Under the pieces are notes generated by a model that did no database searches, was not told where the DNA came from, and saw only the letters and a list, made by a program, of their open reading frames with translations. Made by a program: the position numbers and the translations under genes. From Candidatus Falkowiibacteriota bacterium (GTDB lineage: Archaea > Iainarchaeota > Iainarchaeia > Iainarchaeales > GCA-2688035), in assembly GCA_017610485.1 (NCBI GenBank), contig JAFCBY010000024.1, positions 1-12,518 on the forward strand: DNA of 12,518 nt, read 5' to 3'. Below are positions 1-5,039 of this stretch, piece after piece (within the stretch, counting starts at the first letter, position 1; each line of letters opens with the position of its first letter).

Positions 1-339
1 GCCTTCTTTGAAATAATAAGAGGCAATCCAGCATACAAAAAATACAAAGATGTGGGGGCGATGACAACGATATTCAACCTCGCAGAGTTAAACTATGGGC
101 TGAAAAAAGAAACAAGCAAGGGGAAAGCAGACAAAATAACTGACAAATATTTTCCTCTGCTAGTCGAAGTTGCTGCAAAAGAGTTAAAGGAAGCTATAGA
201 CTTGAAAACCAAAAACAGAAAACTCTCAATTCCAGATGCTATTGGATTCACCATTGCAAAAAGTCATGGAGTCAAATTTCTTACTGGAGACCGAAAATTT
301 GAGAAAATGCCAAATGTAGAATTTGTGAAAAAAAGATGA
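1..339 (+). CDS. PIN-domain ribonuclease toxin (VapC-like), 5' truncated by window edge
   Basis: The frame is open from base 1, so the gene begins upstream of the window; the first ATG in view (52) is internal. The 112 visible residues carry the later part of a PIN-domain fold. An N-L-A-E-L-N-Y-G-L segment supplies the second conserved acidic residue. The C-terminal part, P-D-A-I-G-F-T-I-A then L-T-G-D-R-K-F-E, supplies the third and fourth acidic positions. The first catalytic Asp lies outside the window. PIN proteins of this type are VapC toxins, metal-dependent RNases usually preceded by an antitoxin gene, which here would be off the edge. The family call is firm; the toxin role is inferred from family and from the second PIN gene nearby. 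Confidence 0.75.
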   Translation, partial: AFFEIIRGNPAYKKYKDVGAMTTIFNLAELNYGLKKETSKGKADKITDKYFPLLVEVAAKELKEAIDLKTKNRKLSIPDAIGFTIAKSHGVKFLTGDRKFEKMPNVEFVKKR

Positions 340-360
340 CAAAAGAATTTTTGCCACATA

Positions 361-384
361 TGGGTTCGACTCCCCCCCTCGCTT
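361..384 (+). repeat. C-rich repeat, copy A (tRNA 3'-end-like)
   Basis: A GGGTTCGACTCC stretch, matching the consensus of a tRNA T-arm, runs into seven C residues and CTCGCTT. The last part recurs at 1417-1427 and 1944-1964. Only three pairs of the T stem can form and no D or anticodon arm precedes it, so this is not a complete tRNA. It marks the border between the truncated PIN gene and the next cassette. Confidence 0.5.
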
Positions 385-406
385 AGGGTTATTGAGCGAA
401 GCGAGC
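378..406 (+). repeat. CTCGCTT / AAGCGAG inverted repeat with GCGAAGCGAGC word
   Basis: CTCGCTT at 378-384 (the end of C-rich copy A) is perfectly complementary to AAGCGAG at 399-405, with a 14-nt loop. The right arm belongs to an AGCGAAGCGAGC word that recurs downstream at 1873-1887 and, partly, at 1900-1910. It could be a transcript-end hairpin of the upstream PIN gene or part of a dispersed intergenic repeat. Confidence 0.45.
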
Positions 407-411
407 AAACC

Positions 412-419
412 TTTTTATA
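412..419 (+). promoter_or_regulatory. Box A (TATA) of the AbrB-PIN-DUF2283 cassette
   Basis: TTTTTATA is centred about 24 nt upstream of the ATG at 440, the archaeal spacing for a transcript starting at or next to that codon. It supports a leaderless start at 440. Sequence match only. Confidence 0.45.
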
Positions 420-439
420 GTGTTGCAGCCCATATTGGT

Positions 440-685
440 ATGGTGGTAAGAATGGTATACGAAAGCAAGGTTACTTCAAAATTTCAGATTACTATACCGA
501 AAGAGCTGAGGGAAGCCTACTCGGTTAGAAGCGGCGGAAAGATTTCATTCATTCCGGAAGAGGACGGTTTTAAAGTGAAAATGCCAAAAAGAGTGAAGAA
601 CATTGCAGAAAAACTGTACGGCATAGCAAAGTTTGATGAAGACGCAGTTAAAGCAGTTCACAAGATTAGAAGTGATATTAAATGA
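440..685 (+). CDS. AbrB/MazE/SpoVT-fold antitoxin (VapB-like)
   Basis: An 81-residue protein whose N-terminal half is a swapped-hairpin AbrB DNA-binding domain. It shows the family signature S-K-V-T-S-K-F-Q-I-T-I-P-K-E-L-R followed by a hydrophobic turn. The C-terminal basic/helical part is where antitoxins of this class wrap the toxin. The ATG at 440 is chosen because a TATA-like box lies about 24 nt upstream. A second candidate ATG at 452 has a GGTGGT just before it and would give a 77-residue protein; the upstream TTG at 392 lies inside a repeat and is unlikely. The gene overlaps the following PIN gene by 4 nt (ATGA), the classic coupling of antitoxin and toxin. By family precedent it should bind its own promoter and neutralise the toxin. 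Confidence 0.8.
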   Translation: MVVRMVYESKVTSKFQITIPKELREAYSVRSGGKISFIPEEDGFKVKMPKRVKNIAEKLYGIAKFDEDAVKAVHKIRSDIK

Positions 686-1095
686 GGGCATTCGTTGACT
701 CCAATATTTTCATCTATGCAGCGCAATCACATCCAAGTTTTGGAAAGAAATGCAAGCAAATAATCGAAGACATTGAAAACGAAAAAATTGGGGCAATCGC
801 CTCTTCACTGAACATCTCTGAGATTGGAGAAGTCATCTCAAGATACGTTGGAAAAGTGGAAGCCATAAGAGCGATTGAACTTGTAAGTGCACTGCCAATG
901 AGCATAGAACCAGTAACAAAAGAAAACACCATTGGCGCAATATCTATTTACTGCAAATATAACATAAACTATGCAGACGCAATAATGGTCTCAGTAATGC
1001 AAGAAAAATTCATTGACACAATAATAACAAATGACAAGCACTTTGACAAAGTAAAGGGAATAGATGTAATAAAACCAAACCGTTACAAAACCTAG
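682..1095 (+). CDS. vapC: PIN-domain ribonuclease toxin (VapC-like)
   Basis: This 137-residue protein is a complete PIN domain. It has F-V-D-S-N at residues 4-8 (first Asp), N-I-S-E-I-G-E near 44-50 (conserved Glu), Y-A-D-A-I-M near 97-102 (third acidic residue) and T-N-D-K-H-F-D near 116-122 (fourth). These four acidic residues bind Mg/Mn at the RNase active site. Length is typical for VapC. The start overlaps the stop of the AbrB-like antitoxin, and a DUF2283 gene follows after 8 nt, so the three are probably one transcript. Known VapC enzymes cut tRNA or rRNA and stop translation. The RNA target here cannot be read from sequence. All catalytic positions look intact. Confidence 0.85.
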   Translation: MRAFVDSNIFIYAAQSHPSFGKKCKQIIEDIENEKIGAIASSLNISEIGEVISRYVGKVEAIRAIELVSALPMSIEPVTKENTIGAISIYCKYNINYADAIMVSVMQEKFIDTIITNDKHFDKVKGIDVIKPNRYKT

Positions 1096-1103
1096 GTGAG
1101 AAA

Positions 1104-1322
1104 ATGAGAGTAAAATATGACGAAAAGAATGATGCAATCTACATTAGGTTCAGCGAAGAACCCTACTTTGAAAGCGACGAAATAAAAGAGGGCTTCATAA
1201 TAGACTACGACAAAAAAGGAAAGGTGGTCGGCTTGGAAATACTGGATGTTTCGGAAAACATGCCAAAAGAAGCCTTTTCAAAAATAAGCTTTGAATCAAT
1301 CAAAGCAAAAGCAGTGGCGTAA
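1104..1322 (+). CDS. DUF2283 family protein
   Basis: A 72-residue protein with the DUF2283 pattern: Y-D-E-K-N-D-A-I-Y-I at the N-terminus, a central E-G-F-I-I-D-Y-D, and G-K-V-V-G-L-E-I-L-D-V-S. The family is small and widespread in bacteria and archaea and has no settled biochemical function; members often sit beside toxin-antitoxin genes. A clear Shine-Dalgarno (GGTGAG, 1095-1100) precedes the ATG with 3-nt spacing, and only 8 nt separate it from the PIN toxin. Co-transcription with the AbrB-PIN pair is likely. It may be a third component or accessory antitoxin, but that is inference from position. Confidence 0.75.
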   Translation: MRVKYDEKNDAIYIRFSEEPYFESDEIKEGFIIDYDKKGKVVGLEILDVSENMPKEAFSKISFESIKAKAVA

Positions 1323-1350
1323 AGGCCTTGGATTCTGTTTAAATCAACTT

Positions 1351-1427
1351 CCCGGTATAATGGTTATAATTCGGGGGCAAAAACAGGTGCGCGCCCTATA
1401 CTCAGGATTTAAAGCACCCCCCTCGCT
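1351..1427 (+). other. Structured intergenic region with C-rich repeat copy B
   Basis: The 173-nt gap between the DUF2283 and lipoprotein genes holds nested inverted repeats. CCCG (1351-1354) pairs with CGGG (1372-1375), enclosing TATAA-TGG-TTATA (1356-1368). GGGC (1375-1378) can pair with GCCC (1393-1396), and GGGGG (1373-1377) can alternatively pair with the C-run at 1417-1422. The region ends in CCCCCCTCGCT (1417-1427), the second copy of the C-rich repeat. A TTTAAAT box at 1338-1344 lies about 25 nt before 1366. It could be a terminator, a small RNA or a cassette border; no complete tRNA cloverleaf was found. Confidence 0.35.
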
Positions 1428-1495
1428 ATCAATCTGAGCTTATTCTTAGCTATGGGCTTGAGCAAAACCAATAAAAAGCATTTGAAGGGAAAAGT

Positions 1496-1864
1496 ATGAG
1501 AATGAAAAAAGAGTTTTTGGCAATCTTTTTACTGGGTATGCTCCTTGCTTTAAGTGGCTGTACAAGTAGCTTAAACAATCCAACAGTAACCATAGAGAAT
1601 TTCAGCGGAGAGGGGATTACAGGCGTAATCGTTGAAACCACCAACAATTCTGTAGCTCTTGGCAGCATTGAAAACGAAAAATCAAAAACTGCAGAACTGA
1701 CCAATCCATTTGGAGAAAACGACATAAAACTGGCTTATGTGTTGAAAGGCGAAACACAGGAATGGAAAGGCCAATACATAGAATCGAACGGATGCTATAA
1801 AGCAACGGTGACAATCAACCAAGACGGAAGCGTGAGTTCTGACGTCTCACTGCAATGCTATTAA
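1496..1864 (+). CDS. Small secreted lipoprotein, family not recognised
   Basis: A 122-residue protein with a lipoprotein-type signal: positive n-region (M-R-M-K-K), hydrophobic stretch at residues 7-19, and lipobox L-S-G-C with the lipidated cysteine at residue 22. The mature part of about 100 residues is Thr/Ser/Asn-rich, with alternating beta-strand pattern and two further cysteines (100 and 121) that could form a disulfide. No known domain was recognised; the pattern resembles a small beta-sandwich on the cell surface. The ATG at 1496 follows a weak GAAGGGA ribosome-binding sequence. An ATG two codons later would also keep the signal. It stands alone between two repeat-rich spacers, which suggests a mobile or lineage-specific gene. 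Confidence 0.7.
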   Translation: MRMKKEFLAIFLLGMLLALSGCTSSLNNPTVTIENFSGEGITGVIVETTNNSVALGSIENEKSKTAELTNPFGENDIKLAYVLKGETQEWKGQYIESNGCYKATVTINQDGSVSSDVSLQCY

Positions 1865-1872
1865 AGTCTCCT

Positions 1873-1887
1873 GCGAGCGAAGCGAGC
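1873..1887 (+). repeat. GCGAGC-GAA-GCGAGC direct repeat word
   Basis: GCGAGCGAAGCGAGC is a 6-bp direct repeat around GAA. Twelve bases of it occur at 395-406 and a shorter form at 1900-1910. Three occurrences within 1.5 kb of accessory DNA, none in the housekeeping part of the window, point to a dispersed intergenic element. Confidence 0.5.
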
Positions 1888-1889
1888 AC

Positions 1890-1920
1890 GTGCTATACAG
1901 AGCGAAGCGGAGTATAGCAC
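1890..1920 (+). repeat. Perfect 9-bp hairpin GTGCTATAC / GTATAGCAC
   Basis: GTGCTATAC (1890-1898) and GTATAGCAC (1912-1920) are exact reverse complements around a 13-nt loop that itself contains AGCGAAGCG. It lies 25 nt after the lipoprotein stop and is followed by a second hairpin and T-rich DNA, so it may act at the transcript end or be part of the repeat element. Confidence 0.6.
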
Positions 1921-1927
1921 CAATACC

Positions 1928-1999
1928 GGCCGGATTTGCGGCCTTGACTCCCTCCCCCTCGCTTTTCTTCTGATTCCTTGTTTTAAGGCTGTTTTTTTG
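1928..1999 (+). terminator. GGCCG/CGGCC hairpin, C-rich repeat copy C and T-rich tract
   Basis: GGCCG (1928-1932) pairs with CGGCC (1939-1943) over a 6-nt loop. It is followed at 1944-1964 by the third copy of the C-rich repeat (TTGACTCC, then C/T, then CTCGCTT), which is close to copy A. A pyrimidine-rich run and a seven-T tract (1992-1998) follow. Oligo-T tracts terminate archaeal RNA polymerase, so the T-run is a plausible end for the lipoprotein transcript. Confidence 0.4.
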
Positions 2000-2041
2000 C
2001 AAAGCGAAACCATTAAATTCTACTAAAGCCAATCATTATTC

Positions 2042-2047
2042 GGTGAT
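2042..2047 (+). promoter_or_regulatory. Shine-Dalgarno GGTGAT deciding a TTG start
   Basis: GGTGAT matches the archaeal anti-SD complement and ends 5 nt before the TTG at 2053. The first ATG (2062) would be 14 nt away, too far, so TTG is the better start for the DUF4139 gene. Confidence 0.6.
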
Positions 2048-2052
2048 TTTGT

Positions 2053-3564
2053 TTGGATAGGATGCAGGCGATTTTTGGAATTTTGGCCCTTGCAGTTGTT
2101 GTCGCGGCTGTTTTGATGGTTGGCCCGGTGGAGGAAACCGATGAGCCGTTTCCAACAGGCGGCAGAAGGGTTGACATTCCAAACATAAACATCAAGGATG
2201 TGCAGTACACAATCTCCTCCGAAAAGCCGGAGGTTGTGGTCGCAAGGTTTGCGGCAGAGGAAACAAGTGAGGAAAAGGCCGGAACCGAGGTAACGATTTA
2301 CAACCAGAACTTTGCGCTGGTAAAGGAAAGAAGGGAACTGTTCCTCAAAGAGGGGCTGAACCTGGTGAAGTACAAGGACGTTGCGGCAAAGATTGACCCA
2401 ACAAGCGTCCTGTTCCAGGACATGCAATACCCAGAAACCTTTGTTGTAGAACAGAACTACGAATATGACCTGGTTTCAAGGGAAAAAATGCTTGAAAAAT
2501 ACCTTGACAAGCAGATAACCGTTGTTGACATGGAAGGGGACAAGGCAAAGGAGTACACAGGAACCCTGCTGAGCTATGCAGGAGGCATTCTGGTGCAGAC
2601 AGGCGAGGGCGTTGTCTCAGTCAACCCTGAAAAGATAGTTTTCCCAAACATGCCGGAAAACCTGTGGGTAAAGCCAACCCTAATATGGAAGCTTTTCGCC
2701 GCGCAAAAGGGAACAAGGCAGACCCAGACAACCTACCTTACGGACGACGTGCAATGGCACGCGGAGTACATCGCAAAGGTAAATGCAACCGACACCCAAA
2801 TGGACTTCAAGGGCTGGGTAAGCATAGACAACAAGAGCGGGACATCCTATCCCGACACCAAGCTGAAGCTGGTTGCAGGAGACGTTCACAGAGTAGTTGA
2901 AAGGAAATATGCAAGAGAATACGATTATGCGATGGCACCCACCTCCGCAGGCGGAGAACAGTTTGTTGAAGAAGGTTTATTTGAGTACCATATGTACACC
3001 CTTGGCAGGCAGACAGACGTAATGAACAACCAGGTAAAGCAGATCTCACTGCTTGCGTCAGAGGACGTGCCGGTGAAAAAGATTTTCTACTACGACGGCG
3101 CAAGCCAGGGGACAAAGGTTCAGACCAAGCTCAACTTCAAGAATGGTGAGGCACAGGGCATGGGCCTGCCCCTGCCAAAGGGAAAGGTCAGAGTTTACAA
3201 GGCAGACAGCCAGGGCCAGCTGCAGTTTGTGGGAGAAGACCTCATTGACCACACTGCAAAGGACGAGGAGGTAAACCTCTATTTGGGAGACGCGTTTGAT
3301 ATTGTTGGCGAGAGAACAAGGACGTTGAACGAAAACGTGCGCAAAGGCGTCTACAGGAGCAGCTACGAGATAGAGCTGCGAAACCACAAGGACGAGGCAG
3401 CAGAGGTAACGGTGCACGAGTACGTTGGCTCAAGCTGGACAGTGATTCAAAAGTCCGACAACTTTGAAACGAAAAGCGGCAGCACAATAGAGTTCAACGT
3501 AAGCGTGCCGGCAAACGGAACCAAGACAGTAACTTACACTGTAGAGCACAGGTATTATTGGTAA
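2053..3564 (+). CDS. Membrane-anchored DUF4139 domain protein
   Basis: A 503-residue protein whose central and C-terminal parts match DUF4139. A beta-rich N-terminal section begins T-E-V-T-I-Y-N-Q-N-F-A-L-V-K near residue 77. It is followed by W-H-A-E-Y (about 234-238) and the conserved G-W-V-S-I-D-N-K-S-G-T-S-Y-P-D-T-K-L-K-L-type stretch near 254-275. The end is a beta-sandwich pattern with N-G-T-K-T-V-T-Y-T-V. Residues 5-23 are one hydrophobic segment with no lipobox, so it is a signal anchor or uncleaved signal peptide with the bulk outside the cell. The function of the family is unknown; no catalytic motif is visible. It starts at TTG with a strong GGTGAT sequence upstream and appears monocistronic, ending at an oligo-T tract. 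Confidence 0.8.
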   Translation: MDRMQAIFGILALAVVVAAVLMVGPVEETDEPFPTGGRRVDIPNINIKDVQYTISSEKPEVVVARFAAEETSEEKAGTEVTIYNQNFALVKERRELFLKEGLNLVKYKDVAAKIDPTSVLFQDMQYPETFVVEQNYEYDLVSREKMLEKYLDKQITVVDMEGDKAKEYTGTLLSYAGGILVQTGEGVVSVNPEKIVFPNMPENLWVKPTLIWKLFAAQKGTRQTQTTYLTDDVQWHAEYIAKVNATDTQMDFKGWVSIDNKSGTSYPDTKLKLVAGDVHRVVERKYAREYDYAMAPTSAGGEQFVEEGLFEYHMYTLGRQTDVMNNQVKQISLLASEDVPVKKIFYYDGASQGTKVQTKLNFKNGEAQGMGLPLPKGKVRVYKADSQGQLQFVGEDLIDHTAKDEEVNLYLGDAFDIVGERTRTLNENVRKGVYRSSYEIELRNHKDEAAEVTVHEYVGSSWTVIQKSDNFETKSGSTIEFNVSVPANGTKTVTYTVEHRYYW

Positions 3565-3595
3565 GGGCCTGTGCACCCTTTTTTCTTTTTTTTTT
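3565..3595 (+). terminator. Oligo-T terminator after the DUF4139 gene
   Basis: Straight after the stop codon a weak GGG...CCC stem with the palindrome GTGCAC is followed by a 17-nt run of T broken by one C (3579-3595). U-rich tracts are sufficient for intrinsic termination by archaeal RNA polymerase. Confidence 0.6.
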
Positions 3596-3680
3596 GAAAG
3601 CCTGCAGATTGTAATTAAATTGGGTTGAATGCTACTTTTTTATTGGTTTGACATGCCAGGCGGAAAGGCTTGCGAAGCAT

Positions 3681-3801
3681 TTTCCCAAGGCTTTTTTGCC
3701 ACAGAAAAAAAAAGGCTTCAAATTGCCACAAAGGCAATTTGGATTTCCCAAAGGCTTTTTTTTTGCAGAAAAAAAGGCTTTTTAAAGCTTTTCTTGGGAA
3801 A
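3681..3801 (+). repeat. 121-bp inverted-repeat element with internal direct repeats and perfect hairpin
   Basis: The 300-nt gap before the L10e gene has no gene but contains this element. Its ends are TTTCCCAAG (3681-3689) and the exact reverse complement CTTGGGAAA (3793-3801). At its centre CAAATTGCC (3719-3727) and GGCAATTTG (3733-3741) form a perfect 9-bp stem with a 5-nt loop. Two imperfect direct copies of about 42 nt (3681-3722 and 3744-3786) share TTTCCCAA, AGGC, a T-run, GC, an A-run and GGCTT. Each can fold back on itself, T-run on A-run. A reading frame at 3629-3847 crosses it but is made of the repeats. It could be a MITE-like element, a structured leader or a DNA cruciform. Confidence 0.6.
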
Positions 3802-3853
3802 TAATTGTATTAAGAAAGCCTATTTTTGGGGTTTTTTGAGAGCTTAGTTTTAA

Positions 3854-3858
3854 GTGAT
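3854..3858 (+). promoter_or_regulatory. Shine-Dalgarno GTGAT of the L10e gene
   Basis: GTGAT lies 6 nt before the ATG at 3865 and fixes the start there rather than at the in-frame TTG at 3826, which would add 13 residues unlike any L10e N-terminus. Confidence 0.6.
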
Positions 3859-3864
3859 TTTAAG

Positions 3865-4593
3865 ATGGGTTTGAGGCCAGGGCATTGCTACAGCAGCAAG
3901 AAGGACAGGGCTTTTACGCGTTACGCGGTTAAGGTGCACAGAAAAAGCTATGTGGGCGCAATTCCAGGCCTTAAGACAAGGCAGTTCAACATGGGAAACG
4001 GCGCAAAGGAATTCAGCCACATTCTTGACCTGAAGGTTGAAGAGCACTGCCAGGTCAGGGACAACGCCGTTGAGAGCGTGAGAATGGCAATCAACAGGTA
4101 TTTGAACACCCACCTTGGAAAAGAGGGCTATTTTATGAAAATCAGGGCATACCCATTCCACATCCTGAGGGAAAACAAGCAGGCCCAGGGCGCAGGGGCG
4201 GACAGGGTAAGCAGCGGAATGAGCCACAGCTTTGGAAAGAACATCGGCAGGGCAATAAGAGTAAGGCCAGGGCAAAAGCTGATAAGCGTTTTGGTTGACG
4301 AAGAAGGCGTTGAGGTTGCAAAAAAGGCCCTGAAAAGGGCAAACTCAAGAATTGGCGCAAAAATAAGCATCAGGGTTGGCACAGACGTTGAAAGCATTGG
4401 AACAAGGCCGAAGAAGACCAGGGACATACTCAAGGCCGAAAGAGAAGAAGCCAAAGCCAAAGAAGAGGCAGAAAAGGAAGGCAAAGAAGGCGAAAAGAAG
4501 GAAGAGGGAAAAGGCGAGAAGAAGGACGAAAAGAAAGACGAAGGCAAAAAGGAAGACACCAAGCAGGACAAAAAGGAAGCAAAGAAAAAGTAA
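3865..4593 (+). CDS. rpl10e: Large-subunit ribosomal protein L10e (uL16) with long charged C-terminal tail
   Basis: A 242-residue protein. Residues 1-175 are a full archaeal L10e/uL16 protein: start M-G-L-R-P, H-R-K-S-Y-V-G-A-I-P-G at 25-35, V-R-D-N-A near 64-68, and the hallmark R-A-Y-P-F-H-I-L-R-E-N-K at 94-105. G-A-G-A-D-R-V-S-S-G-M follows at 109-119. uL16 binds 23S rRNA at the central protuberance and helps position the A-site tRNA near the peptidyl-transferase centre. Residues 176-242 form an extra low-complexity tail almost wholly of K, E, D and G, absent from ordinary archaeal L10e of about 170-180 residues. The start at 3865 fits the family and a Shine-Dalgarno. The gene stands alone, convergent with the small membrane-protein gene (4-nt gap). 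Identity is near certain; the role of the tail is unknown. Confidence 0.93.
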   Translation: MGLRPGHCYSSKKDRAFTRYAVKVHRKSYVGAIPGLKTRQFNMGNGAKEFSHILDLKVEEHCQVRDNAVESVRMAINRYLNTHLGKEGYFMKIRAYPFHILRENKQAQGAGADRVSSGMSHSFGKNIGRAIRVRPGQKLISVLVDEEGVEVAKKALKRANSRIGAKISIRVGTDVESIGTRPKKTRDILKAEREEAKAKEEAEKEGKEGEKKEEGKGEKKDEKKDEGKKEDTKQDKKEAKKK

Positions 4594-4597
4594 CAAA

Positions 4598-4933
4598 CTA
4601 TTTTTGCTTTCCCGGATTGGAAGGCATTTCAACAGGCTCGTCAAATTCGTCGCCTGATTCATCAAACTCTTCACCATCCAAAGAAACCGGTTCTTCCGCT
4701 TCAGCGGAAGAGGGCAAATCGCCCTTTGAAGCCACAGCATCAATCTGCTTCTTGTACTTTATGTAAAGGTAGATTAACAGGGCGCCCACCGCAACAAGTA
4801 TGATTCCAGTATCCAGACCAGGCTTGTTGTCCAAAAAGAAAATCCAGTACCAGAGAATGAAAATTGGGATAAACACAAACAAAATTACCATTCCGGCAAT
4901 CTTCTTCTGAGGAGTTGTCTTAAAGCGGCGCAT
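4598..4933 (-). CDS. Small two-pass membrane protein, family not recognised
   Basis: A 111-residue protein. A basic N-terminus (M-R-R-F-K-T-T-P-Q-K-K) leads into two transmembrane segments, about residues 13-34 and 42-60, joined by a short polar D-N-K-P-G-L-D turn. An acidic soluble tail follows, rich in E, D, S and P, of about 45 residues. By the positive-inside rule the N-terminus and tail are cytoplasmic. The ATG at 4933 is chosen over an upstream one at 5014, because a box-A sequence on this strand (4961-4969) sits about 32 nt before it and the longer form would add 27 non-membrane residues across the promoter. It is divergent from ppsA and convergent with rpl10e. No homologous family was recognised. 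Confidence 0.65.
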   Translation of the reverse strand: MRRFKTTPQKKIAGMVILFVFIPIFILWYWIFFLDNKPGLDTGIILVAVGALLIYLYIKYKKQIDAVASKGDLPSSAEAEEPVSLDGEEFDESGDEFDEPVEMPSNPGKQK

Positions 4934-4960
4934 TTCAATAAACAGAATGTTTGAAATACT

Positions 4961-4969
4961 ATTTATTTG
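4961..4969 (-). promoter_or_regulatory. Box A of the small membrane-protein gene
   Basis: On the minus strand CAAATAAAT is centred about 32 nt upstream of the ATG at 4933, giving a leaderless or very short leader transcript. Confidence 0.4.
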
Positions 4970-5002
4970 TTTGCTGCCGGGCAATGACCTCAAATTAGAA
5001 AC

Positions 5003-5010
5003 TTTATTAA
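5003..5010 (+). promoter_or_regulatory. Box A of ppsA
   Basis: TTTATTAA is centred about 33 nt before the ATG at 5040. A transcript start near 5032 would include AGGTT (5032-5036), a weak ribosome-binding sequence. Confidence 0.4.
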
Positions 5011-5039
5011 ACAAAAACGCAGTCTTCTATTAGGTTAAA

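Noticed and set aside
353..384. A complete tRNA gene ending in the GGTTCGACTCC motif
   Set aside because: The T stem pairs at only three positions and the upstream bases are the end of the PIN gene, with no D or anticodon arm.
392..439. TTG at 392 as start of the AbrB-like antitoxin
   Set aside because: It lies within the GCGAAGCG repeat and upstream of the box A at 412-419; the family signature starts just after 452.
3681..3801. A CRISPR array
   Set aside because: Only two imperfect repeats, no unique spacers of regular size, and no cas genes in the window.
3629..3847. A 72-residue reading frame ahead of the L10e gene
   Set aside because: It is made of the A/T-run direct repeats and has no domain-like composition or ribosome-binding site of its own.
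4128..4743. Long minus-strand frames opposite the L10e gene and the plus-strand frame 4376-4657
   Set aside because: They are shadows of the K/E-rich coding sequence; the translations are Phe/Leu/Ser or Lys/Arg runs without recognisable families.
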